From: Paralichthys olivaceus
Lineage: Eukaryota > Chordata > Actinopteri > Pleuronectiformes > Paralichthyidae
Assembly: GCF_024713975.1 (NCBI RefSeq)
Contig: NC_091116.1
Location: forward strand, 3,372,463 to 3,436,462
DNA: 64,000 nucleotides
Reading direction: 5' to 3'
Shown piece by piece: positions 21,425 through 32,764 of the stretch (position 1 is its first letter; each line of letters begins with the position of its first letter). The position numbers and the translations under genes are program-made. The notes beneath the pieces are model-generated. The model did no database searches, was not told the DNA's origin, and saw only the letters and a list, made by a program, of their open reading frames with translations.

Positions 21425-22690
21425 ATTGCCCATCAAAGGTGTACTCTTTGTACAGAGATAAGGACATGGCCAAGGAGATGAGCTGGCCCGAGTTTCAGCA
21501 GTCTCCTTTCTATGAGGCTGAGAGACAAAGAACTGTGGAAGAAAGGAAGAAATGATTTCCCTGTATACCCATTGTTTAGACCCATTTTATTTGATTTTAT
21601 TTCATTATTTTATTTCATTATTGTTTATTTAATTATTGTTCTTAATGTTTCTTATTTGACTTGTGTATATGTCTCTAGACGTACAGGTTCTTTGTCTGTG
21701 TATATGTAAATAGACTACAAATTAATAGTTGTAAAACAAAGTGTACATATATTGTTTTTCTTTTCTTTTTTTCTTTTATTTATGTGTGAATGCGTGAAAA
21801 TGTACACACCAGAAACTAGTTTGGTTTGTTTGTTGTGTTCTTTTTTTTAAAATTTCTTTCTTTATTTTACAAATGTCTGAATGTATGAATGTGTGAAAGG
21901 TATATATGCCAGTATGTAGACACTTGATCTTTTGTGCATAGTTTGGACTGTTTGTTGTACAGATGTACTTAGTGCTCTGTTGTTAACAATCGTTTGGATG
22001 TAAATAAGTCAATGCTTCTGTCTAGTCTTCTGTATGAAAGTAAATAGATTGTAAACATGAAAAGGTTCATATGTTATTAGGTTATTATGTTAATTGTTCT
22101 GCATGGTTATATGTCTATAGATCATAGGTTCTTTAGACTTCTGTTGAGCTGAATATAGCTGTATAGTTTTTTCTTTCTTTTTTTTTTCTTTTACTTAATT
22201 TTTTTACTTACTTTAACATTATTGCATGACCAGAAACACCAGTTTTCTACTTGTCATATTAACCAGCACTGTATCTATCACTGTATACTCCCCCTCCCTA
22301 TGTATGTACTGTGTCATTGTCATATCTATTTGTTGTCTTAAATTATCTATATTATTTCTAAAACTTCACTTACAGTCCAATTATTTCATTTGTCATATAT
22401 ACATTATTTCACATGTTCATAAATAAAACTGGAACTTTCTTTGAAATATTGCACACTGCCTTTTTGTCCTGCTTAAATAAAAACAATATAGTGGTCATAG
22501 TAGTCATGAGTCATTAGAATTAATTGTTAATCTCCACGTATTTTCAATGCTTTTTACTCAGAAATATCACGTTCAATAACACCGCGATCGGGATGTGAAC
22601 CCCGTCTTTTGGGGAATCGGAAATAAATAAATAAATGAACGGACCCAGAGAGAATGCTTCGATCCTATTGGCTTGCTGGACTGGTCCAGT
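21425..22690. other. possible orphan exon, then AT-rich DNA
   Basis: 21,436-21,555 can be read as VYSLYRDKDMAKEMSWPEF..., possibly a continuation of the disrupted gene, but it is not recognised. 21,560-22,690 is T-rich, non-coding and polyadenylation-like (AATAAA near 22,424). Confidence 0.3.
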
Positions 22691-22699
22691 ATTCTCGAC

Positions 22700-23760
22700 T
22701 GGCCCCCGTGCGGCAGCCATGGATAGTTTAGCTAAACGGCCCTCAACACTTTCCCATTCATTGTCTATGGTAGTACTAAACTACTATGGACGTAATGCTT
22801 CTCGTGGCCACTGAACATGTTGGGGCTGTTTTTAGCTTCATCTCCAGTTCTCTTCCTCGATTTCTCTTTTAACTTCAAGGACTGACTAAAGAAGAAGCAT
22901 CAGGAGTATTGATCTCAACAACAACTTTGTGTGTCTGTTTTCACCAACAAAGGTAAGCGATTCCGCTGTCCTGACATTGTTCGGGAGTTTGTTCTACCAC
23001 TGAGGTGCCAAAACAGAGAAGAGTCGCAACTTCGCTGAGCGGGCTTTGTTTGCTCTCAGCGATGGGGGTACCAGTCGGCCAGCTGATGAGCGAAGTGCTC
23101 TCGCTGGGGCATGTGGTCTGACCAGTGTTTGGAGGTAGACGGGTGCAGTTCCATTGACGGCCTTGAAGGCCAGCACCATCATCTTGAATCGGATTGAATT
23201 TCGATTTGGGAAGATTATAAACGAGGCACGCGGTTTAGCCGCAGAGGCTGGGAGTCCAGCCAAGAGGGAGTTGCAATAGTCCAGGTGGGAGATGACCAGC
23301 CCTTGGACCAGGAGTTGTGTTGTGTCTTTTGTGAGGAAAGACCGGATCCTGCAGATATTGTAGAGGGCAAACCTGCAGGATCAGGCCACATCACTGATGT
23401 TGGGGGTGCAGGACAGTCCATCGTCGAGGATTACGCCGAGGTTCCTTGCCGTCGACGAAAGTGATACCGTGACATCCTCAACAGTGACTGACAGGTCCAT
23501 ATGAGGGCAGTCATATGAAGAGGAGTTGAGTTTTACTAAGGTTGAGTTTGAGGTGATGCACAGCTGTCCAAGCGGAGATGTCTGCCAGACATTCCGAGAT
23601 GCACGTCACAACGTGAGTGCTGGACGAGGATGTAGGAAAAGAGAGGAACAGTTGGGTGTCATCAGCATAACAGTGGTAAGAGAATCCATGCGATGTGATT
23701 GCAGAGCCTAGTGATCTAGTGTATATTGAAAACAGAAGTGTCCCATTTCCAGATTTTGGC
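22700..23760 (-). pseudogene. L2/CR1-group LINE fragment, duplicate copy
   Basis: The minus strand encodes FKMMVLAFKAVNGTAPVYL and [16 protein letters not shown], matching 12.5-13.5 kb, together with the same non-LINE flank and palindrome. About 45 bases near 23,195-23,240 are foreign sequence replacing a deleted part. It stops abruptly at about 23,745. Confidence 0.85.
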
Positions 23761-24299
23761 GTTAGAGTATGTTTATTTAATTTCAACTATGTAGCCTAAA
23801 TGGTCTCCAGTTTTCTGAAGTTAATGTTGAGAATGTTTCTTGTCGTGGAGAATGTTATTGATGTTATGGTCTATTTATTTACATCTTTGTCATAGTTAAT
23901 TAAAGGATTGCAGTTGTTAAACCCTTTCAATTCATCGTACTGTTGCTTTTTTCCGTGATGATTTCTTTTCTCTGCGGTGATGGCTGAGGTGAAGGCCCAG
24001 CTGTAGTGCTCACGGTTCGCCAATTGGGACATGATGTTGCAACTTATCCCCTAACTAATACTATTTCCAATAATGTGACGGACCATCCAGAAATGAATAA
24101 GCAGTTGGTCACACATAGCACATTATATTTTAATTTTGGCTGATGTGTTACTTTTTTAATCCATTTAAAACAACCGGTTTATAACCAGTTTTCATAGTCA
24201 ATGTTCAAATGCTTACCTTATGAGTGAATAACCAACATGGACAACTCATGATGCCAGATACTACAGAGAAAGCCTCACTTATATGATACATCAGAAAAA
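23761..24299. other. non-coding; shares a 58-bp block with 50.7 kb
   Basis: 24,021-24,078 (CAATTGGGACATGATGTTGC onward) recurs at 50,712-50,769. Nothing else was recognised. Confidence 0.5.
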
Positions 24300-24590
24300 G
24301 GGGTTTAGAATGGTTGGTTTATTCATCCATCCAATATCTATTTTGCTAAACCTTCAAGGTTGCCATTCCCAGTTGACATTAGAGGCAGGGTACATCCTGA
24401 ACAGTTTGCCTGTAGGGTAACAAACAATAAGTGTCTCCAATTAACCTCTACTCTCCATGTCTCCCACACAGACATGAGGAGGACATGTTGCCTCCACACA
24501 GAATGGCCAAGGCCAAACTGGGATTAGAACTGGGAACCTTCGTGCTGTCACAGTGCTAACTGCTGCTTGACCGTGCTGCCCGCTGAGTTA
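24300..24590. repeat. decayed teleost short interspersed repeat
   Basis: The order CATCCATCCAATATCT, AGGCAGGGTACATCCTG, CTCCAATTAACC, GAGGACATGTTGC and CTGGGATTAGAACTGGGAAC matches, from memory, the very common CATCCATCCATTATC repeat of fish genomes with its tRNA-like end. It is strongly decayed. Confidence 0.6.
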
Positions 24591-25148
24591 CATATGTAAA
24601 GACAAATATATTGCTGTTCTTCTGAATTTGATAAGAGATTGTAGAAATGCTCCGGTGCTCAGTCAAATGGAGAAGAGTCAAAATACACAACTGCCTCCAA
24701 ATGTAATGTATTTGTTAAATAAAAATAAAAAATACCTGTGGATAAACTCATGTCCCGGTATTGTCTTGCTTCAAAAACAATTATTGAAACAAACTGATTT
24801 TTGAACAGTTTTTGATTGCTTCCCAAAAGTCATAAAAGTGAAGAAAGACACAGATTGAAATTTTTATGTGTTTTATACGTGATGCAGCAGCAGTGCTTGA
24901 GCAAACAAAAAATGTTCCCATCATCATTTGTTTGGGTTGAAATCTCTCCAACAAAGAGGTCGTCTATGTGCTACCTATGGTCAGGTGATTGCAGTTATTG
25001 CAATTAGTCTCTATGATAAAACCATATGGATAAAATAACAAAACAATTATCCAACCAAACTCCGTGCAGATTATAAAAGTTATGTGGAGCAATCCAACAT
25101 TTACACAAATTCAAAGCTCAGAGAGAAGATTTAAAGGAGAATATGCTT
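24591..25148. other. nothing recognised
   Basis: AT-rich sequence without repeats or ORFs of note; it includes the original target just left of the composite insertion. Confidence 0.4.
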
Positions 25149-25200
25149 AATATATTGAATGCTGCAAGAAAGCTTAAACATGAACAGTAAATACTTAGTG
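25149..25200. repeat. 52-bp exact direct repeat, left
   Basis: These 52 bases are identical to 27,260-27,311 and flank the composite LINE block like an unusually long target-site duplication. Confidence 0.93.
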
Positions 25201-25283
25201 ACCGTGTTACCCTGTTATATATATATATATATATATATTGCATTTCCCTCAGTCGTATTTATTATTTATTACCCGCTGTGGTT

Positions 25284-25330
<47 letters not shown>

Positions 25331-25479
25331 GCTCTCTCACTCTCATTTCAATTCAATTCAATTCAATAAGCTTTATTGGCATGACTGTGTATTACAATAT
25401 TGCCAAAGCATTATTATATAATAATAAATTATTTAAAACAATGTATTATTTTAACAAAATAATAAATTAAACATCAATA

Positions 25480-25675
25480 AGACTATACTTTACATCAATT
25501 AAAACTATACTATATATCATTAAAACTATACTATACATCATTAAAACTATACTATACATCAATTATAACTATACTAAACATCAATGAAAACTATACTATA
25601 CATCAATAAAACTATACTATACATCAATAAAACTATATTATACAACATTAAAACTATACTATACATCAATTTAAA
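25480..25675. repeat. ~20-22-bp minisatellite
   Basis: About nine units of the type AAAACTATACTATACATCAAT. The inverted arm (32,765-33,055) has more units, so the array changed length after duplication. Confidence 0.88.
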
Positions 25676-25808
25676 AAAAGGTGTGTACCATACAGAGGTA
25701 ATTATTACCGAACAATATCTATCTAATGATCAGTATGTTCATCAGTGAGCAGGTTGTTGTGCAGCTTTTCTCTTCTCCTGTGACAGACACTCACATATTT
25801 TACTGCTT

Positions 25809-26146
25809 CTACAGTGCAGCACCAGTGATCCCGATGCAAGCCAGGCGGTCCAGGAGCAGAGGGTGGGAGATGGTATCGAACGCTGCGCTGAGGTCGAGGA
25901 GGATGAGAATGGTGAGTAGTCCAGAGTCAGCTGCACAGAGGGGGTCGTTGGTGATTCTGACCAGGGCTGTTTCAATTCTATGTTTCGGACGGAAGGCGGA
26001 TTGGAACGGTTCATGGAGGTTGTTTGTGTCGAGGTGGGACTGTAATTGTTTGGCAACCACCCTTTCAAGTGTTTGGAGATGAAGGGGAGATTAGCGATGG
26101 GCCGGTAATGGTTAAGGACAGCTGGATCAGAACCGGGTTTATCCAA
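25809..26146 (-). pseudogene. L2-type reverse transcriptase fragment
   Basis: The minus strand reads NHYRPIANLPFISK, then in another frame VAKQLQSHLDTNNLHEPFQSAFRPKHR and LLDLSAAFDTISH, which are fingers/palm motifs of an L2-group reverse transcriptase. It stops before the YADD box and has a frameshift. Confidence 0.85.
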
Positions 26147-26360
26147 CTGGCCTGACCGTGTCTGCCTCCCGAACCCAAAATGGTAGTTTGTTCCACAGAA
26201 TATGAGCTCAAAGGTTATTAAAAAATGGTCAGACAGAAGAGGATTCTGTGGAAAGACTGTTAGGTGATCAATTTCAATGCCATATGAGATAACAAGATCA
26301 AGAGTGTGGTTCAGACAATGAGTCGGTTCCTTGACACTCTGACAGAAGCCAATTTAATCT

Positions 26361-27123
26361 ATACTGAACAAAAATATAAATGCCCCATGTAAAATATTGT
26401 TGCCATGTGGGGTAACAACTGTAAATGAGCATTTGCTGACATTTTATTGTACAAAAGTGATATTTCTCTTGATTTGTGTATAATTTTTAATCCAATACGC
26501 TGTCAGTGAGCATTACTCAGTGAGTTGTTTTTTTACTCAGTGCATGGGTGGGGCGTGTCCAGTGAGTGATCAGACAAAATGAGCAACAGCTGGACAATCC
26601 TTTGACTGGGGACAATAAAAGGCCACCCCAAAATGTCAAATTTTGTCACAAGTCATAATGCCTCAGATGTCGCAAGTTATGCGGGAACGTGGCATTGGCA
26701 TGTTGGATGCAGGGATGTCCACCAGAGTAGTAGCTGCGCGGCCCAATGTCCATTATCGGACCATAAGCCGTTTGAGAGTTCGTTTCTGACAGACATGTCC
26801 TCGATAGAGCATCTTTGGGATTCCACAGGCCACCATAGGCAATTTGATCAACTCCATCCGAAGAAGATGTGTTGCTCTGAGAGACGCAGCTCGTGGACAC
26901 ACAAGATATTGAACAATCAAATTCCTCAACCTGACCCCTATCATGTTCAAAGGACTGTCAATACATTACAAATGGCCATACCACGATGTTATCAACGCCG
27001 ATATGAAGATTAGTAATTACTGAAAATAAATTTTGAATTTTTCTATATATTGCGTAACCCAAATGTTAATAACTCTTATATAACTCTTATATTCGACATG
27101 GGGCATTTATATTTTTGTTTAGT
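26361..27123 (+). mobile_element. internally deleted Tc1/mariner-like element
   Basis: Terminal inverted repeats ACTGAACAAAAATATAAATG (26,363 onward) and its mirror at 27,096-27,123 bound a 760-bp element. A start-like MPQMSQVMRERGIGMLDAGM (26,659 onward) matches the HTH end of Tc1-type transposases, and SSIEHLWDSTGHH matches the DDE C-terminal PIEHLWD motif; the catalytic middle is missing. It is nested in the L2 endonuclease: the LINE frame continues on both sides. It is non-autonomous. Confidence 0.85.
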
Positions 27124-27259
27124 TGTAATAGAGGGATAAACGCAGCACTAAGACTATCATTGTGGTTGTCCACATGAATATTAAAATCACCTACAATAAT
27201 GACTTTATCTGTTTTAAGGATCAAGCCTGATGCAAACTCTGCAAATGTGAGTAACCAGG

Positions 27260-27311
27260 AATATATTGAATGCTGCAAGAAAGCTTAAACATGAACAGTA
27301 AATACTTAGTG
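27260..27311. repeat. 52-bp exact direct repeat, right
   Basis: Identical to 25,149-25,200. Confidence 0.93.
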
Positions 27312-28003
27312 GTTTATGTTCAACAAATTTAATTGCAGAATATAACATATTCTATTGAGGGGCTTCAAGAATTATTTAAAAGAGGAGTTTTAACTCTCCT
27401 TTGTTGCAATGACAACAACAAAGGATTAAAGGAGTTTTAAACTTTAATGTAAGGATATATGATCAGAGCAATTTGTGACTTTGATCATTTCACTAGTGGA
27501 CCACAGAGAGAGACGCCTGGAGAGAAAATCTACATTTTCAGTCTAAAATACTGACTTCCTTTAACGTCAGTTATTGATATTATTATTCATCAGCCAACTG
27601 ATTAACCAGTGAACCCAACAGGTAATACTCACATCGACATTTTTTTTAAAACTAAGATGCAGTCATCTGTAAACACAAGCTTCTGTGGACTGATTGTTAA
27701 TAAAACAAATATATATAATAATATATAATATAAATGATAATATTTGATCAATATTATGCATCTATCAGCATGTTATATGTATTTATCAGAATGTTATATG
27801 TATTTATCAGTATGTAAGCTATGTAAGTAGCATGCTGAGGTAAAAATAGTGATTATCATTTATCTTGTCGTGTAAATGTAGAGCATTGAAATGTAGAGGA
27901 TTTCCCTCTGGATTGTAGTGAAGTAGTAGATATAGTTTACACTTGGTGTTTTTAGCTCTGATACTTTACCCTTTAAAAGTGTCTCAAACCCAATTTCTCA
28001 GCA
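27312..28003. other. no gene recognised
   Basis: AT-rich with short repeats of ATGTTATATGTATTTATCAG (27,770-27,810). It may be upstream DNA of the exons that follow. Confidence 0.4.
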
Positions 28004-29217
28004 ATGTCACAGGAGAACAACAGTGAAAGAGACAGGTGCACAACTGCCAGGATGAGGAGCCAGTGGTCAGCATGTTGGGCGGAGAAAAGGGAGGTGCTGG
28101 AGCGGGATGCATTTCAGGACCTGTTTCAGCGCATCACCAACAATCCATCTCAGGAGCAGTATCCTGCTGAACCCCATGCTGAACTGAACGACCAGCAGCA
28201 AAATGTCCTGCAGTCAGGCCCAGAGTTCAGCCAGACAGGGCCTCACAACCAGACACAACCAGAGATACTTACTATAGGTTAGAGAGAGATTCAGAGGAAC
28301 TTTATCAATACCTGTATCAAGAAATATACTTATTAATGGAGGAGTATTCATGAGTACTCAGAGAAGTGAACCTGACCGAGTATAGAGACGTTTACTTTGG
28401 TAGAAACCTCCCGTTTGGCATGAAGAAATTCTTCTTTCATTAAATTGTAAAAACTGCATGATTGATTTCTTCTGTGGTTGATTAAAGAATCAGTGGTGTC
28501 AGTGATAGTGCTGTGCTTTAGAGTTCTGGGAAACACCACAGAGCAGGTTAACAGGTTACAGATATTATTCATCTTTGGTTCATCATGTTCAGGAGGACAA
28601 TATTAAGATCAGGACAGAGATTATACAAGGCTGGGTTAGGTATAAATATGTGTGGTGGTGGTTTTAACTCTCTGACACCAAGGGGACAGATGACACAGAG
28701 GATGCAGTTGGTCTTATCTCTTATTTTGTGTCTGTTCTTGTCTCCAGTTTAACAATGTGCCAGCAGTGAAGCTGACCAAACACCTGGAGGTGAGGCTGGC
28801 TCCTGTTGGATTATTGTAAGTATCACACACATTAATGCAAACACACACACACACACCTCCGAGCCTCCGTTTGTATCTGTCTTCTAATGTGTCTGATTTT
28901 GTTTATGTAGCAAAGGAAAGGTGATTTATGGGGCTCCAGGAGACAGAGTTCCTTCTCCCTGTCCAGACACAGGAGGCTCTGGAAGAGATGGCAGCTGACA
29001 CTGTCGCTGCTGTCCAGACACAGGAGGCTCTGGAAGAGATGGCAGCTGCCGCTGCAGTTGAGACACAGGGGGCTCAGGAGAAGATGGCAATGGAATTGAA
29101 TGCTGCAAGAAACAGCTCTCTGTCAGCTCTCCTGTTTTCTACCATGGATTATCCAATGCATCTAGTTGAGGTCAATTTTCTTCTCCAAAATTCAGTTAAA
29201 ATTAAAAAAAAGGATTA
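28004..29217 (+). CDS. unidentified multi-exon gene (three candidate exons)
   Basis: Exon 1 (28,004-28,277) reads MSQENNSERDRCTTARMRSQ...QPEILTIG and ends at a GGTTAG donor. Exon 2 (28,748-28,792) reads FNNVPAVKLTKHLE between a TCTCCAG acceptor and a GTGAGG donor. Exon 3 (about 28,913-29,217) contains a duplicated VQTQEALEEMAA unit and ends KIKKKD-stop. The splice signals are good, but no domain is recognised and the join of frames is unproven. It could be a small host gene or an element-borne one. Confidence 0.35.
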
Positions 29218-29739
29218 AAATGGTACTTCAAGCTCCTGAAGTTTGTTACATTCTCCTATTTGTTTTAACCTGTAATAGAAATTCTACATTTGTGTATGTT
29301 TAATTGCATGAGCAGACATGTATGTGGAGGACTGACCAAATTGTTAATCTAAAAAGGGTAACCTTAAGGTTTATGATGGTGGCTTAAGAGACTTGAGCTT
29401 TATGGCCTCGAGAAACAACAACTTTATGGTATCTTTTGCTATCTCTGTTTGGGATCAAACACCTGGGGTCTCACAGGGGGGTCATCCACAGAACATGTAA
29501 ACAAATGGACAGGATATCTCCTCCACTGAGAGAAACTACAGGAGGGTAATAAAAACCTTTGCATGCTTAGTGGGAGGGGGCTGCGAGTTATAGGAACACA
29601 GATTCTCCTATGTTCTTTGCTCATTTATGCATGTCATTCAGGTGATGTGTACTGATGAGTCCATCTGCAGATGCTGAATTAAACTTTCAGAAAGAAGTGT
29701 TTGACTTTGTGCTAGCTTCACAGAAATTGCCACCACAAT

Positions 29740-29880
29740 ATCCAACCAGATGTTTTCTCATTTATCCGACCACCTCTCGTTTATCCGACCGGACGTCGTT
29801 GCTCAGACCGGGTTTCTCATTTATCCAATCACATGTTGTTTATCCAACCAGATTTTTTTTCATTTATCCGACTGTGGGAT
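29740..29880. repeat. CATTTATCCGACCA motif array, left
   Basis: Five or six degenerate units of CATTTATCC(A/G)ACCAGA type. The part 29,805-29,870 aligns with the reverse complement of 32,205-32,290 and with an inverted local copy at 30,003-30,068. Confidence 0.8.
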
Positions 29881-30002
29881 TACTCGGCCCACCCCTGATA
29901 AACACGGGAGGAGAGAATGTTGTTTCAACAGTGTCCTTTTATTTATAATTGTCCGCCTCGTCAGGCCACCACAAACATATACACAGGCTTGTTGATCTAC
30001 AC

Positions 30003-30068
30003 ATGTTCACACACAAAAATCTGGTTGGATATACAGCATGTGATTGGATAAATGAGAAACCTTGGTGA
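30003..30068. repeat. motif array, local inverted copy
   Basis: The reverse complement contains GGTTTCTCATTTATCCAATC and the flanks match 29,800-29,862, giving a stem of about 55 bp with a loop of roughly 150 bases. Confidence 0.8.
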
Positions 30069-30189
30069 GACAAACAAGGGGTGTTGGGATACATTTATAG
30101 ATCATTCTGTGCTTGGTTTCTCCTCAGAAACAGATCTCTGTCTGCTCGACAAGCTTTAAAATGATGGAGTACATGACAGTGGTTGTCCG

Positions 30190-31734
30190 ATGGTGCCGTG
30201 TGCCACAGTCTCACATCAATTAACCCACATCAGGTCTTGGTGGTACATGAGCAGGTGGAACTGTACAGAAAATGAGACCCAGCATTTGAGAGTTATTTGC
30301 GCTCACCTATCCAGCGCTGGTGTTTGGAGCTATATAGCCAAACTGTCCTCTACAATGAAGAAGCTACGGGCAGACCCAAGGTTTAATCTATTGGGCTCTG
30401 GAGCTTTTGAGTTATTGTTGACAGATAAACAACCATTGACTGAAATTGTCAACCAATATAGTGTCACGTACACTGAGATTCAGCCAGGAGTTAGCTTCTG
30501 CGAACATGTCATGAAGACAGTAGCATTGGTGAAAGCGTGCAGTCGGACCCTAAGAAAAGAGCTGACCGTTGCAGACCATAGGATGATGTTTAAGCTATCC
30601 TGCAGACATGTAAGTACTCAGCACATCCTCTCTTACTTTTTTTTCTCCCAAAAAAAAAAAAAGAAATTTATATACTCCTTTTCCACAAATCGTTTGTTTG
30701 TTTCATGTCACCCTGACAGGAACCTCACAGCCTGGTAGTGTTGCCACCTGGGTCTGCCACCAACATAATCACAGTGCGATGCACTGAGCCCTGGACGATA
30801 TATGACCTTATGCTGAAGCATGGCTTACATTGCTCCACTGTCTGAAATTCTGCAATGAGCCTGTCAGCCAGGTCTCCTTGCATAGCACTGAGAGACCACA
30901 AGATGAATACAGTTTTAGTGAACAGGATCACAGAGTCAGAGAGATCCTCCTTTGTTTCTACATCTCAGATCACCACTTTCTACCACAACATGAAACACAT
31001 CAAAATACATGCTAAGTGAGAGGCGCTGAGATACAAGCCATACATAAGAGGACCTTTCCCCAGCTGTCCAACGACGCAGTCGCTCAAAGGGGATGAATCG
31101 ACGGAGGACCTAATACCAGTTGCCCTTTACTACCAGGATCCCATGATCAGACTGAGCGATGTGGTCAAGGCTGACGGTCGATTTGTTCCATCTTGTTTTG
31201 ACACAGCAGAAAAAAGCAATTACAATAGATACGTCGTAGAGGTGGAACAGAGCAACGTCATCCTTCCAGGTAATGTGATTCTGCGTACTTGAATTGCAAA
31301 CGGTAATGTCACAGACATCAGTGTAGAATTGTAAAAGTCATTTTGTTTTATAATGTTTTCTTATAAGTCCAACGCGTGATGAAGATTAGACGGACGATGA
31401 AACTGAGGAAGCTGTCCACCCCTTCGCCTGTTTCTGCTGCTACCAGATTTCTGACTGTTGCCTGTCGTGTGGACATTTGTGTTGTCTGTCTTGTGTGAAC
31501 AGCCTGGAAGACCCAGGTTCAGTCATGTGCAGTGTTTGCAGAACCAAAAAGCTCAAGTGGTTTGACATCAAGGGGTCCCAAGAATTGAATCCTGAATGTC
31601 AGGCGTGCGGCAAGGTAAACGTTTGGCTCATCAAGTGTGGACATGTAACATGCACATGCAACAGCAGCAGATGTGTTGTCTGTGATCAGCCAATCACAGA
31701 ACTTCGAAAGCTGTTTCCATCAACATCAGCATGA
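30190..31734 (+). pseudogene. double RING-finger protein gene, frameshifted
   Basis: Four candidate exons. A: to 30,609 (…HVMKTVALVKACSRTLRKEL…, GTAAGT donor). B: from 30,720 (EPHSLVVLPPGSATNIITVR), frameshifted. C: about 31,020-31,269 (PYIRGPFPSC…RLSDVVKADGRFVPSCFDTA). D: to 31,734. The last exon has a textbook C3HC4 RING (CFCC…CGHLCCLSC…CSVC) and then a second RING-like set (CQAC…CGHVTC…CVVC), which in other proteins bind zinc and recruit ubiquitin E2 enzymes. Exon phases do not join without an indel before the RING. The upstream domain is not recognised. Inverted motif arrays flank the gene on both sides. Confidence 0.6.
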
Positions 31735-31787
31735 AGAGTCAGAGGTGAAATCCTTGAGGTTATGGAAGCGCTTTATTGTATTTCTTT

Positions 31788-31972
31788 GTACATTTTGTGA
31801 GAATAGCACATTCATTGTACATAACACAATGGTATAAATGACCAGAATAGATAAATAAACCGTTATAACAATGAGGCACTGTACATCTGTGAGAATGACA
31901 CCATTCATTGTACATGACACAATAGTATAAATGACCTGTAATAAATAAACCATTATAACAATGAGACCCGCG
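31788..31972. repeat. ~93-bp tandem duplication
   Basis: Two units, each from GTACAT..TGTGAGAAT to AATAAACC(A/G)TTATAACAATGAG. It lies just after the RING ORF; each copy has an AATAAA, so it may be a duplicated 3' end. Confidence 0.8.
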
Positions 31973-32139
31973 TGTTGGATTCTATGTCGTTGTATGTAAT
32001 ATGATGCGTTGGGGCCTGCTGAGTCATCCGTGGTCTGCAACTTCTCAAAAGAGCTCCCCTCAGGCACTTCTCAGCTTCTGTCTTGTTTTTGTGTAACAAA
32101 AAAAATTGTATGGGAGATAAACTATCTTGGTTATTGGCA

Positions 32140-32292
32140 GAATGCCAGGTTTTCTTTTTGGTTGGATAAAGTGTGTGTGATTGGACAAAAGATCTGGTAC
32201 TAAAGAAAAGGAAGGATGAATGAAAGAATCTGGTCAGACCAACGACTTCTGATCGGGTAAATGAGAAACCTGGTCGGAGCAATGACGTCCAG
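32140..32292. repeat. CATTTATCCGACCA motif array, right (inverted)
   Basis: On the minus strand the units run in the same order as the left array. They abut the second inverted repeat at about 32,290. Confidence 0.8.
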
Positions 32293-32296
32293 TTGG

Positions 32297-32635
32297 ATAA
32301 ACCCGGTGCTGACCCAGCTGTCCTTAACCATTACCGGCCCATCTCTAATCTCCCCTTCATCTCCAAACACTTGAAAGGGTGGTTGCCAAACAATTACAGT
32401 CCCACCTCGACACAAACAACCTCCATGAACCGTTCCAATCCGCCTTCCGTCCGAAACATAGAATTGAAACAGCCCTGGTCAGAATCACCAACGACCCCCT
32501 CTGTGCAGCTGACTCTGGACTACTCACCATTCTCATCCTCCTCGACCTCAGCGCAGCGTTCGATACCATCTCCCACCCTCTGCTCCTGGACCGCCTGGCT
32601 TGCATCGGGATCACTGGTGCTGCACTGTAGAAGCA
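32297..32635 (+). pseudogene. L2-type reverse transcriptase fragment (inverted copy)
   Basis: Same sequence and same frameshift as the minus-strand copy at 25,809-26,146, so both descend from one already broken copy. Confidence 0.85.
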
Positions 32636-32764
32636 GTAAAATATGTGAGTGTCTGTCACAGGAGAAGAGAAAAGCTGCACAACAACCTGCTCACTGATGA
32701 ACATACTGATCATTAGATAGATATTGTTCGGTAATAATTACCTCTGTATGGTACACACCTTTTT

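Larger units (their letters stand above)
25215..26150. repeat. second inverted repeat, left arm
   Basis: Matches the reverse complement of 32,290-33,275: TA tract, CT tract, minisatellite, unique block and LINE reverse transcriptase piece in mirrored order. Arms are nearly identical by eye apart from repeat-number changes; spacing is about 6.1 kb. Confidence 0.92.
25201..27259 (-). mobile_element. composite L2-derived insertion with 52-bp target duplication
   Basis: Minus-strand order: L2 endonuclease piece (27,259-27,124, VGDFNIHVDN), a nested Tc1-like element, more endonuclease (26,355-26,150), reverse transcriptase (26,146-25,809), then a non-LINE 3' part with minisatellite and CT tract. 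The exact 52-bp flanking repeat argues for insertion as one unit by target priming, or for duplication-mediated capture. Confidence 0.65.

Noticed and set aside
25480-25675. Regular ~21-bp repeats that could suggest a CRISPR array
   Set aside because: No spacer/repeat alternation, no cas genes, AT-rich minisatellite in a vertebrate-type genome and mirrored at 32.8 kb.
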